NCBI RefSeq assembly: GCF_000485595.1
Contig: NW_014577748.1
Location: 1 to 29,821, forward strand
DNA from: Priapulus caudatus
Lineage: Eukaryota; Priapulida; Priapulimorpha; Priapulimorphida; Priapulidae
Length of the DNA stretch: 29,821 bases
Reading direction: 5' to 3'
Part shown: piece by piece, positions 10,141 to 19,798 of the stretch
How positions within the stretch are numbered: position 1 is the stretch's first letter
Layout of the letters: each line of letters begins with the position of its first letter
Translations under genes and position numbers: made by a program
Notes under the pieces: generated by a model
Told to the model about the DNA's origin: nothing
Database searches by the model: none
What the model saw: only the letters and a program-made list of their open reading frames with translations

Positions 10141-10825
10141 ATATTTAGTGTATATGGTCAGTGTGGCAGCATGGCATAGCCATGGCGTCTGCCTGCAGAT
10201 GGAGCATCGTTGACGGCGATTTGCAGGTATTCGGGCAAATAATAGGTGAAAAGAGCAGTATAGGAAACATTGAAGACTTTGGGGGGTAGTAAATAGGATT
10301 TCGCCGTAGTTTATTTAGGCACTCTATTCTTATTTGAAAGCGCGTCCAAGTGGCCCTCGTGGGTCTGACGAAGGCAGCTGCTGGTAAACAAACAGCATCT
10401 TTTGCCGCTGCAGGCGTGATTTTTTTGCCTTGATGGATAATGTCAAAGAACATGAGGGCTCTAGTAGCAGCGTGCCTCAAACTGTGCGTGGTTGATAGAA
10501 ATCACGTGCTGTGCATAACCTCCTGGTTGTCTTATGGGTGCATTGTTGACCCTAACCCCGTAGACTATTGAAAAAAATTTGTTGTAAAAGTGTTAATGTA
10601 AGGTTAAATAATTTAATTGTTGTATTAATTAATTGTTGCAACTAAATCATGTAAATATGTTGCGGTTAATGAAAAAAAATAGCTTAAATGAAGTTAAAGA
10701 TAGAAAGATACAGAAAACTATGCGTAAGATAACCTCATACAGGCAACTTAATCGAAACACTATTATCGGAGAGGATATACATATGAACAAACCACCATCT
10801 ATATTGCGAGCAGTATGTGGCTGAA
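10141..10825. other. Non-coding stretch, no gene recognised
   Basis: The first half is mixed in composition; 10560-10700 is AT-rich with TTAATTAATTG-type words. Short frames at 10145-10480 (minus) and 10633-10824 (plus) give no recognisable product. It ends at the start of the minisatellite. Confidence 0.45.
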
Positions 10826-12572
10826 TTCAGGTAAGCTTCAGTTTATGCCAGGTTAGCTGCATCAGGAAGCCTTCAGGTAGGCAGGTATGCTGCCATCAGG
10901 TAGCTTCATGTAGTCAGGTAGTGGTATGCCTGCCATCAGGTAAGCTTGTAGGTTAAGTCTTTGCAGGTAGGCAGGTACGCGCTGCATCAGGTAAGGTTTT
11001 AGGGTAAGACTTCAGGTAGACACGGGGTAGACTGCATCCAGCGTAAGCTCTTAGGGTAAGCTGCAGGTAGTCAGGTTAGGCTGCAGTCAGAGCGTAAGCT
11101 GTTTCAGGTAAGCCTTCAGGGTAGACAGGTATGACTGGCATCAGGTAGGCTGCAACAGGGGTAAGCTGCAGGTAGGCAGGTAGGCTGCATCAGGTAAGCT
11201 TCAGGTAGGCTGCAAGTAGGCAGTTTAGGAGTCTGCATCATCGGTAAGGCTTTAGGTGAGTTTCAGGTAGCATCAGTAACGTGCATCAGGTAGGTAAGCT
11301 TCAGGTATGCTGCCAGGTTAGCAGGTAAGCCTTGACATCAGGTAGCTTTTAGTAAGCTTCAAGGTAGACAGGTAGACTCGCATCTAGGTAGACAGGTATG
11401 GGCTGCATCAGGTAAGCTTTTAGCCGTAAGCTGCATGTAGGCAGGTAGGCTGCAGTCAGCGATAAGGCTTCAGGTTTATGCTGCAGCCGTAGCAGGTAGG
11501 GTTACATCAGCGTAAGCTTTAGGGTAAGGCCTGCCTAGGTAGGGAGGCTAGGCTGCATCAGGTAGGCTTCAGGTATGACTGCAGGGAGGCAGTACGTGAC
11601 ATCAGGTAAGCTGCAGGTTAAGGGCAGAAGGGGCTGCATCAGGGTGAGAGGCTTCAGCGTGATTGCGGCGAGGTAGCGAGTGAGGGTGGCGCCATCAGGG
11701 GTGAGCGTTGCGAGTAGGCGTTGCGAGGTGAGGCAGGGGTTGAGCGTCATCAGGGTGAAGGGCGGTGTGGTGAGTAGGGCTGCATCAGCGTAGCTTTAGC
11801 GTAAGCCTGCAGCCGGGAGGCAGTAGGGCTGCCAGGTAGACAGGTAGGTCCTGATAGCAGGTAAGCTTCAGGCTATGCTGCAGGGTAGGCAGGTAGGCTG
11901 CATCAGGGTAGGTTTCCAGGCAGAGCTGCATGGGGAAGCAGGTAGAGGGGGGGTTTTTACCGCTGCAGGTAAGACAGGGTAGGCTGAATCAGGTAAGCTG
12001 TTAGGTATGCTGCAGGTAGGCAGCGGATAGGCTGCAGTCATGGTAAGCTTCAGCAAGCTGCAGGTAGGCAGGTAGGCTGCATCAGGTAGGCTTTAGGTAA
12101 GCTGCAGGGAAGCAGGTAGGCTGCAGGTAGACAGGTAGGCTGAATCAGGTAAGCTTCAGGATGCTGCAAGTAGGCAGGTAGGCTGCATCAGGTAAGCTTT
12201 AGGTAGGCTGCATCAGGTAGGCTTTATGTAAGCTGCAGGTAGGCTGCAGGTAGACAGGTAGGCTGCATCAGGTAAGCTTCAAGTAGGCGGGTAGGCTGCT
12301 GGGGGTAGACAGGTAGGCTGCATCATGTAGGCTGCATCGGGTAGGCTGCAGGTAGGCTGCAGGGGGCAGGTAGGCAGCATCAGGTAAGCTTCAGGTAGGC
12401 TGCAGGTAGGCAGGTAGGCTGCATCAGGTAGGCTTCAGGTAGGCTGCAGGGGGCAGGTAGGCTGCATCAGGTAAGCTTCAGGTAGGCTGCAGGTAGGCAG
12501 GTAGGCTGCATCAGGTAGGCTTCAGGTAGGCTGCAGAGGCAGGTAGGCTGCATTAGGCAGGCTTTAGGTAAA
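10826..12572. repeat. CAGGTAG/CAGGTAAG minisatellite, array 1
   Basis: A long tandem array. The clean consensus has CAGGTAGGCAGGTAGGCTG followed by CATCAGGTAAGCTT, a 33-bp unit, with 44-bp variants that carry an extra CAGGTAGGCTG. From about 12060 to 12572 the units are regular. From 10826 to about 12050 they are disturbed by many single-base insertions and a patch near 11640-11760 where the unit reads GGTGAG-rich. That disturbance looks like uncorrected long-read error. The minus strand of regular parts gives an open frame with an 11-residue periodic peptide (MQPTCLPEAYL), which is a result of the 33-bp period, not a gene. The array stops abruptly at the foldback at 12572. Confidence 0.9.
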
Positions 12573-13363
12573 GCAATCGCCCAAAGCGATCTGGATGCAA
12601 TTTTCAGAGGACGATTTCCTATACCCGAGAAGTGTTCCTAGACGAAAAAATCTGTCAAACCGTCAAACTCACTGAAAAAATCCGTGAAAAAATCTCTGAA
12701 TTCCCGAAACCTAAGACAATGTCAGCACTCACTCTACAGTGCTGCCGCACACAGAAAAACCTATGACTATTTCTTGCCCTTACCTCATGATCTCATCAAC
12801 TGCTGGTATTGTGAAACCGAAACCGAAACCAATACTAAAACGGAGCATAACCAGGACCAGTTCAGAGGTACTACTCACTCTGAGTTGACAGTTTCAGTTC
12901 AGATGCTACGATCTCAGAATGCATTGTACCATTCCAAAGCTATGCATTTTCTGATTCAATAGAAAAATTTCTGAATTTCAATGTGCATGGTTGCGCGCCA
13001 AGCATTTACTAGACAATATCCAGTGGACACAGACCCCACTCGCTGGCCTGTCTCTATCTATACTATATATGTAATTTCTTTTATTCGTGGTACGATCTCA
13101 CAATGGATAGCTGTACGTGCGTGAAGGGGTCAAGAGTTAGATACGCGCTGGAATCTCTACATATTTGCCACCAGAGAATAACACGAAAACATTGTTTATC
13201 AATAGGCTTTGAAATGAAAAGTCCAACCCTTCGTACATGCTGTTATTTATAATAACTTTTTGTCATTTACACCATATTACATTATGTTCCAGGGTTCTAA
13301 AGTTGAGTTGTGACTGTCATATAAACTGTCATACGTAACAGTTTTTTTCCCATGCTTATTATC
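12572..13363 (-). mobile_element. Element E, reverse copy, distal part
   Basis: This is the reverse complement of the downstream part of the element that begins at 28590; for example 12832-13363 matches 29821 back to about 29300, closely and with few indels. It also pairs with 13507-14315 as a long inverted repeat. Its outer end reads GCAATCGCCCAAAGCG, and the last array unit abuts it. The missing 135 bp that would join it to the rest of the element is found further on, at 14385-14550, so this is one half of an interrupted reverse copy. No protein-coding capacity is evident. The class is unknown; a non-autonomous element is likely. Confidence 0.7.
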
Positions 13364-14384
13364 CTTACTATAGCTGCGGGTACCCGCTGCCGCTGGGTAA
13401 AATCGCTGCTACTAATTCATAGTACTAATAATGGGACAGAATAGGAACATTGGGTAAAATCGATCAATAACATTGCAGACAATAGTAATATTTAGAAATG
13501 AGTATAATAAGATAATAAGCATGGGAAAAACGGAAAAACTGTTACGTATGACATTTTATATGACAGCAACAACCGAACTTTAAAACCACTGGACATAATA
13601 GTAATATGGTTGTAAATGACAAAAAGTTATTATAACAGCATGTAGGAATGGGTTGGACTTTTCATTTGAAAGCGCTCTATGATAAAGACATGTTTCTTTC
13701 GTCTTATTTCTGGTGCAAAATATGTAGACAGGCATTCTCGGCCCGGTTCTCCAACTCTTGAGCTCCCCACGTTACAGTATCCATTGATGACGATCGTAGC
13801 ATAAATAAAAGGAATATTTAGTATCAGCCGAGCAATTAGCCTGCTTTCATTAGTTGAGACTAGAGACACGCAAACATTGCCACATCGAAAGGAAGAAATT
13901 TTCCTAGCTGAATCAGAAACTGCCATAGCTTTCGAATGCGTACAATGCTTCTGAGATCGTTGAGCATCTGAACTGAAGAGTTCTGAGCTGAGTGAGTAGC
14001 TACCTCTGAAATTGGACTGGAACTGGTGCTGGTCTGTGAGTGTGTTTTAGAGGTTGGTTTCGGGCTTTCACAATTACCAAGCAGCGTGATGAGGGAGGGA
14101 ATCGAATTTTTCTGTGTTGTGGCAGACACTGTACAGTGATGCTGACATTGTGTGACGATTCACGCAATTGACGGCGTGTTTTGTTTCACGATTATTCGGT
14201 GATTTGACGGATTTGACGGGTTTTTTGTCATTAGGAAACACTCCCGGGTGTATAAGAGATGGCCCTGTTACCTCGGGTGAAAAAAATTGCAATCCAGATC
14301 GCTTGGGCGCGTGTTGGCCGCCTATAGGGAGGATAACTTACATGACTACATACACACGGAACTTTCAAAATATATAATTAGATA
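13364..14384 (+). mobile_element. Element E, direct copy inserted in the reverse copy
   Basis: From 13372 (AGCTGCGGGTACCCGCTG) onward this aligns in the same orientation with 29161-29821, and beyond that with the reverse complement of 12572-12832, to about 14315. Together with the preceding feature it forms a palindrome with arms of about 0.8 kb and a spacer of about 140 bp (13364-13506). The copy has scattered extra bases compared with 29161-29821 (for example CTGCCGCTGGG against CTGCGCTGGG). It could be a true nested insertion, a local inversion-duplication, or an artefact of a raw read that folded back. Confidence 0.65.
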
Positions 14385-15200
14385 AGGGGACGGACTGGGT
14401 ATTTCTAAAAATATCAATTTTGATTTACACGGATGTTGCAATGATTGTAAAGTATGTTTTAAACCCGAGGTATCCTATTGGTCCCATCCTATCAGTAGTA
14501 TGATTAGTCAGCGCACGATTTTATACCAGCGCAGGCAGACCCCGGGCAATGGCTAGTAATACCATATATACATACCCATAAAATGATGTGGATGTCGCGA
14601 TTTGCCATTTTCGGTGAGGGCGGGGGGCTACCTTGACGAGATAAAAAAATTAAGTGTTGCGCAATCGCGCTCTGGCTGATTTGTGTGTTAGGAATATTAT
14701 TATTCGTGCGCGCAAATGGAGTATTTTCGGAGCAAACTTTTGGACCCAAAGTACAAATTAAAAGCGTGCGTCTGTGCGCTCTTGTTGTATAAGATACTAG
14801 TACGTATTTAAACCATAAGTTGGACAATTTGTTTATTTTTGAACAAGACCAAAAACAATACCTAAAGTAAGACATTGACGGGCCGGATACTTGTGGAATA
14901 GTCGAAGAAACACTACAAATTACAAAGAACGTAGCAAGAACAGAATATAAAATATTAAAGCAGTGGAAACACAGGTGTACACATACAAAGAACAGTTAAC
15001 TGTACGGTCAAGTACGTTGTAACATAATGTGAACAGTTAGGCTACATTTGTAGTGAACACTGAACAGTCAAATATCTGATACAAATACACAAACAGTTAA
15101 CTACAAAATGTTTTTATATGAAATGAACACAGCACGTTACAAATAATAAGCAGCATGTTAACCACAGGTAACTAATAGTACAGTCGGTGGAGGTTCAGAA
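14385..15200 (-). mobile_element. Element E, reverse copy, proximal part
   Basis: Reverse complement of about 28590-29290. Shared features read on the minus strand include GTTAACTGTT words and CACCTGTGTT, TTTGTTCTTG-type sequence, AATAAACAAATTGTCCAAC, CACACAATCAGCCAGAGCGC, and a TATTACTAGC junction followed by a diverged core. Joining it to 12572-13363 gives a complete reverse copy of about 1.6 kb. The A half contains several degenerate copies of GTTCACTGTTC-like words. No transposase or reverse transcriptase frame was found. Confidence 0.65.
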
Positions 15201-15244
15201 TATCATCATAAATCGTTCAAATTAGTTGAAAAAAAGTGTGTTGG

Positions 15245-15700
15245 AAAAGTTGTTTCACTTGCATACTTTGCTATGCTCTTTCATATTAAAAGCATTACAC
15301 ACGCGATCACAACCTACAACTTTCGGCCGCCATCTTAAATTCAAAATGGCCGCCGTCATTTCTTAAAAAATAGCTATATCTCGCGTTTAATAATCTTCGT
15401 ACAGTACTTGAAAAATTGACTGGACAGAAGTAATTTGGTTACTATTTCATACAACAACGTGTGATGCATGTGATCCAAGGGCGTTTTCGGCCACCATCTC
15501 TTTGAATTCAAAAATGGCCGCCGGTCATTCTTAAAAAATAGCTATTATCTCGTGTTAATAATCTTCGTACAGACGTCTTGGAATATTTACTGACAGACGT
15601 AAATTGGGTTAACGATTTCATAACAACAACGTGATGCATGTGATCCAACGAGCTGTTTTTTGGCCCCCATCTTGATTCAAAATGGCACCATAACAAATTA
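15245..15700. repeat. ~170-bp tandem repeat with ATGGC-containing palindrome
   Basis: Two full units and part of a third, starting with GGCCGCCATCTT-like sequence at 15325, 15489 and 15662. Each unit opens with an imperfect palindrome, GGCCGCCATCTT and AAAATGGCCGCC around a central AATTC. It continues with TTAAAAAATAGCTAT, ATCTCG, TTAATAATCTTCGTACAG, and ends with GTGATGCATGTGATCCAA. The third unit stops shortly after its palindrome. No coding potential. Confidence 0.8.
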
Positions 15701-15749
15701 CAAACTTAGTCAATTTTTTTCGTTCACGGAAATATAGAGGACGTGGAAA

Positions 15750-16403
15750 ATCTGCAGACTGCCCGCAGGTTANCAGGTAGGCTGCATCAGGTAAGCTTCA
15801 GGTAGGCAGGTAGGCTGCACCAGGTAAGCTTCAGGTAGACAGGTAGGCTGCATCAGGTAAGCTTCATGTAGGCAGGTAGGCTGCATCAGGTAAGCTTCAG
15901 GTAGGCAGGTAGGCTGCATCAGGTAAGCTTCAGGTAGGCAGGTAGGCTGCATCAGGTAAGCTTCAGGTATGCTACAGGTAGGCTGCATCAGGTAAGTTTC
16001 AGGTAGGCAGTTAGGCTGCATCAGGTAGGCTGCAGGTAAGGAGGTAGGCTGCAGGTAGGGAGGTAGGCTGCATGTAGACAGGTAGGCTACATCAGGTAAG
16101 CTTCAGGTAGGCAGGTAGGCAGGTAGGCTGCATAAGGTAAGCTGCAGATAGGCTGCAGGTAGACAGGTAGACTGCAACAGGTAAGCTTCAGGTAGGCTGC
16201 AGGTAGTCAGGTATAGACTTCAGGTAAGCTGCAGGTAGATAGGTATATCTATAGGCTGCATCAGGTAGGCTGCAGGTAGGCAGGTAGGCTGCAGGTATAA
16301 GCTTCAGGTAGGCTGCAGGTAGGCGGGTAGGCTGAGTTGCAGGTAGGCAGGTAGGCTGCATCAGGTAAGCTGCAGGTAGACAGGTAGGCTGCATCAGGTA
16401 AGA
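15750..16403. repeat. CAGGTAG/CAGGTAAG minisatellite, array 2
   Basis: Same minisatellite as array 1, mainly the 33-bp unit in the first half and mixed longer variants after 16010. A single N at 15773 near the left edge is an assembly join. Most units contain an AAGCTT. The array ends at about 16403, where a different 28-bp array begins. Periodic minus-strand open frames here are not genes. Confidence 0.9.
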
Positions 16404-16444
16404 TGCTTAGATATGCTTACATTGCTTAAGCTTATTAGATATGC

Positions 16445-16618
16445 TGGCCCAAGGATAGAGAACATGGGTCCCAATAAAACCAATGTGCCTAACCCTAACC
16501 CTAACCCTAACAATAACCCTAACCATGACCCTAACCTATTATATTGATATAATATTATATTTATATTGATGTAAATGACATTGGTTTTATTGGGACCCAT
16601 GTTCTCGACCCGATATCC
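16445..16618. mobile_element. Foldback element carrying telomere repeats
   Basis: A perfect 26-bp inverted repeat (16460-16485 and 16579-16604; the core reads AACATGGGTCCCAATAAAAC on the left) extends outward with a 7-nt gap to a shared AAGGATA (16451-16457, and its complement ending at 16620). Between the arms are a telomere-type tract (16488-16540) and an AT-rich segment (16541-16578). The element splits the 28-bp array between ATATGCT and TTACATT, which in intact units are contiguous. Any target duplication is at most 2 to 3 bp (CT or CTT). Confidence 0.8.
16488..16540 (-). repeat. Interstitial telomere-type repeat inside a foldback
   Basis: About eight units of CCCTAA, with one AACAATAACC and one ACCATGACC interruption. 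On the minus strand this is TTAGGG. Its placement between inverted arms shows that it was carried in with the element, not left by a chromosome fusion. Confidence 0.85.
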
Positions 16619-16840
16619 TTACATTGCTTAATTAAGCTTATTAGATATGCTTACATTGCTTATGCTAATTATATATGCTTACATTGCTTATGCTTATTAT
16701 ATATGCTTACATTGCTTATGCTTATTATATATGCTTACATTGCTTATGCTTATAAGTTATTAGATATGCTTACATTGCTTATGCTTATAAGTTATTAGAT
16801 ATGCTTACATTGCTTATGCTTATTTTTAGATATGCTTATG

Positions 16841-17204
16841 TGGCGGTGGTACCGACTACCGTACCGGTTAGGCCGGTTACATCGAGCCCTCGGCCGGCAA
16901 TGCATGGCCATGACTATGAGCTTGCCCGCTGGTGGGACTAAATGTTCTGACTTCTCTGTTTGTAATCAGTTGGAATGTTTGTAATGTCTTTCTGTGTGTT
17001 TAGTGTGTGTTTTAAAGCGTATATCAGCATAAGTGCTCTCTCACCTCACCTAAACCTTTAAGGCCTTTAAAAGGAGCTGCCTTGACCTGCTGCATATAAC
17101 AAGGAGCTGCCTTGACCTCACCGGCCGAATTCGATTGGATTGGGGCTGCCATTGATCGCGATTTTAACCCCCTCTAGTGGCCAAAAGCGGCGCTAGTGTA
17201 GGAA
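16841..17204. other. Spacer with a 30-bp tandem duplication, no gene
   Basis: Contains a GGCGGTGGTACCGAC / GTACCGGTTAGGCCGG segment at 16842-16880 that resembles the arm tips of the foldback at 6918. There is a direct duplication of AAGGAGCTGCCTTGACCT at about 17070 and 17101. No coding frame was recognised. A CTCF-like motif lies at 17171-17182. Confidence 0.5.
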
Positions 17205-18080
17205 ACAGCTGAGCCGACACGTCGAGCACTTGGAGCGTTTTAATAAAATATAATGCTAAATAAATACGAAATCTATTTACTACCAAAGTCTTAATGTTTC
17301 TATACTCTCTTTCACCTATTACTGCCGACAATTTCCTGTAAATGCCGTTCAAATGCTCATCTATGTCCAACTCTTCATGCTTTGTATTAATACGTGACAA
17401 GTTTACATAGAAGGGCATTCGTGCTTAATGTCGGGGTATACGTGGCGGGGCGGCGGGGGAGGAGGGACGGTGGGGGAAGGGCTGCTGCCCCTTCTATATC
17501 TTAGAAAGAAACAAAAACATGAGCCTATTATTTTTAGTTAAGCCTCAAGTAAATAAATGATAAGACACAGTAAAAAAAAAGTTGAAAAAAATGTACAAAA
17601 ATAAAGAAAAATGATAATAGTTGTGACCAAACAAAAGTTATCCAGTGTCAAACATAAACTCGTCATACTCTCGTGTTGATTTCTTCACACCGCCTGCACG
17701 CCCTGGAGCCACTGGTCACTCATACTATGCAGAGTAGCGACCTTGTGCAGAAATGAGGCAAAGTTCATTCCTTCGCAGCCATGATATAGTGAGTGCCCTC
17801 GTTTTCAATCGCTGTCAGGTGAGGGCACATTGATTAGGACAGGTGGGTGTGGCTCTGTTCTCTATATATTCTCTATATCTGTGATAAATAGTTGCAGAAT
17901 TGCGAAAGAGAACGCCTACGCGGGCTATACACTCAGGTAATTACAATTAATATACTAATTAATGAGGAAATTAATTATTTAATCTTCGTAAAGATCGGGT
18001 TGGTGTCTATCCTTTACACGACGTGCGGAAATTGTTGCGAGGGTTGTCTCTAAGTTGGTGCCAAGAAGGAATTCCCAGCA
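17205..18080. repeat. Interspersed repeat A1-A2-B, cleaner copy
   Basis: Blocks A1 (17205-17275), A2 (17262-17365) and B (17365-18080) are contiguous here. Each has a match in the first 7 kb (5885-5945, 6635-6765, 4820-5705), where the order is B-A1-insert-A2. The cleaner sequence lacks the scattered extra bases of the first copy. An 84-codon minus-strand frame at 17164-17418 is not conserved in the other copy. Right of block B, a purine-rich GCAGGAAGGAGG precedes minisatellite array 3. Confidence 0.75.
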
Positions 18081-18094
18081 GGAAGGAGGAACAC

Positions 18095-18666
18095 GAAGGA
18101 TGCATCAGGTAAGCTTCAGGTAGACAGGTAGGCTGCATCAAGTAAGCTTCAGGTAGGCTGCAAGTAGGCAGGTAGGCTGCATCAGGTAAGCTTCAGGTAG
18201 GCAGGTAGGCTGCATCAGGTAAGCTGCAGGTAGGCAGGTAGGCTGCATCAGGTAAGCTTCAGGTAGGCTGCAGGTAGGCAGGTAGGCTGCATCAGGTAAG
18301 CTGCAGGTAGGCAGGTAGGCTGCATCAGGTAGGCTGCATCAAGTAAGCTGTAGGTAGGCAGGTAGGCTGCATCAGGTAAGCTGCAGGTAGGCAGGTAGGC
18401 TGCATCAGGTAAGCTTCAGGTAGGCAGGTAGGCTGCATCAGGTAGGCTGCACCAGGTAAGCTGCAGGTAGGCAGGTAGGCTGCATCAGGTAAGCTTCAGG
18501 TATGCTGCAGGTAGGCAGGTAGGCTGCATCAGGTAAGCTTCAGGTAGGCTGCAGGTAGGCAGGTAGGCTGCATCAGGTAAGCTTCAGGTAGGCTGCAGGT
18601 AGGCAGGTAGGCTGCATCAGGTAAGCTGCAGGTAGGCAGGTAGGCAGGTAGGCTGCATCAGGTAAG
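18095..18666. repeat. CAGGTAG/CAGGTAAG minisatellite, array 3
   Basis: The cleanest array of the family, with alternating 33-bp and 44-bp units. It runs straight into a 10-N gap, so its true right end is unknown. Units carry CAGGTAAGCTT or CAGGTAAGCTG. Confidence 0.95.
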
Positions 18667-18676
18667 NNNNNNNNNN
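18667..18676. other. Assembly gap (10 N)
   Basis: A run of ten Ns separates the minisatellite from the GGA-rich array. Ten is probably a placeholder size. Adjacency of the two arrays is therefore not proven. Confidence 0.98.
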
Positions 18677-19425
18677 GGGGGGGAGGAGGAGGAGGAGGAG
18701 TAGGAGGCAGAAGTAGGTTGTGGAGAAGAAGGAGGGGGAGATGGTGTTGGAGTAGGGGAGGAGCAGGAGGAGGAGGGGAGAAGGTGATGGAGTAGGGGGA
18801 GGAAGAGGAGGGGAGGAGGGGAGGAGGAGCGGAGAAGATGATGGAGGTCGAATGAAGACGGTCATGGAGGAGGAGTAGGAAGCAGGAGGAGGAGAATGAG
18901 GAGGAGGAGGAGGAGGAGGGGAAAAAGTGATGGAGTAGGGGGAGGAGGAGGGGGAGGAGGAGGAGCGGAAAAGGTGATGGAGATCGAAAGAAGACGGGCA
19001 TGGAGGAGTATGGGACAGGATGAGAAAGAGGAGGAGGAGGGGAGAAGGGGGAGGAGGAGCGGAGAAGGTGATGGAGATCGAATAAAGTGGTCATGGAGGA
19101 GTAGGGGGCAGGATGAAGAGGAGGAGGAGGATGAGGAGGGGAGAAGGTGATGAGGTAGGGGGAGGAGGAGGAAGATGGGAGGAGAGGGAGGAGGAATGGA
19201 GAAGGTGATGGAGATCAAATAAAAACGGTAATGGAGGAGGAGTAGGGGGCAGGAGGAGCAGGAGGAGGAGGAGGGGAGAAGGTGATGGAGTAGGGGGAGG
19301 AGGAGGAGAAGGGGAGGAGGGGGAGGAGGAGCGGAGAAGGTGATGGAGATCCAATAAAGAAGGTCATGGAGGAGGAGGGGGCAGGAGGAGGAAGAGAGAA
19401 GATGATGGAGTAGGGGGAGGCTGAC
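18677..19425. repeat. GGA-rich higher-order tandem array
   Basis: Purine-rich (GGA/GGAG) sequence with a higher-order unit of about 135 bp. The unit marker GGAGATCGAAT-AAG-CGGTCATGGAGG recurs at about 18843, 18979, 19073, 19210 and 19344 (spacings of about 136, 94, 137 and 134). Units also contain GTGATGGAGTAGGGGGAGG and GTAGGGGGCAGGA. Open frames here encode only Ser/Pro/Leu-rich or Arg/Gly/Glu-rich peptides and are discounted. The strand asymmetry makes G-quadruplex or triplex structure plausible. Confidence 0.9.
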
Positions 19426-19638
19426 TGCAACATGCATTGTTTATTGTAGTGTCTACTAGCTGAAACTTGCTGTATACAATGTAGCTAATGCAGTACATTG
19501 ATTCAATGGTAACTTACCTTGGTCAGATATAGTTAGCAAATTTTAACCAGTATTAATGGCTATAGCTTCACAAATCAGGAATAAACAGAGAATAAAGACA
19601 TGTTGTTATCTACTCCTGATAATGTGAATAATTTAACT
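19426..19638. other. Unique spacer between inverted GGA/TCC arrays
   Basis: About 210 bp of ordinary sequence between the GGA array and its inverted counterpart. No gene or repeat recognised. Confidence 0.5.
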
Positions 19639-19777
19639 ATCCCCCTCCTACTCCTCCTCCTCCCCCTCCTCCTCCTCCTACTCCCACATCCCATCCTCCC
19701 TTCGATCTCCATCACGTTCTCACCTCTTGCCCATCTATCACTGTCTCCCCTCCTCCTCCTCCTCCTCCTCCTCCTCC
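19639..19777. repeat. TCC-rich array, inverted relative to the GGA array
   Basis: CCTCCT-type pyrimidine sequence that includes TTCGATCTCCATCACGTTCTC, the reverse complement of the GGA array marker. It ends in a pure CTC run at a single N (19778), so its right end is an assembly join. Confidence 0.85.
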
Positions 19778-19798
19778 NAAAACATTCTTCTTACGGTG

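Larger units (their letters stand above)
16403..16840. repeat. 28-bp tandem repeat (TTACATTGCTTATGCTTAT type)
   Basis: An array of 28-bp units (ATGCTTACATTGCTTATGC plus TTATTATAT), with 35-bp variants that carry an extra AAGTTAT segment at about 16750-16800. One unit lies at 16403-16444; the rest are at 16619-16840. The two parts read through in phase once the foldback between them is removed. Confidence 0.85.

Noticed and set aside
15770-16394. Periodic minus-strand open frames with the MQPTCLPEAYL repeat in the minisatellites
   Set aside because: The 33-bp unit is divisible by three and lacks stops in that phase, so open frames are expected. The 44-bp variants break the frame.
18573-19437. 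Long Ser/Pro/Leu-rich frames in the GGA/TCC arrays
   Set aside because: Pure composition effect, and one frame crosses the N gap.
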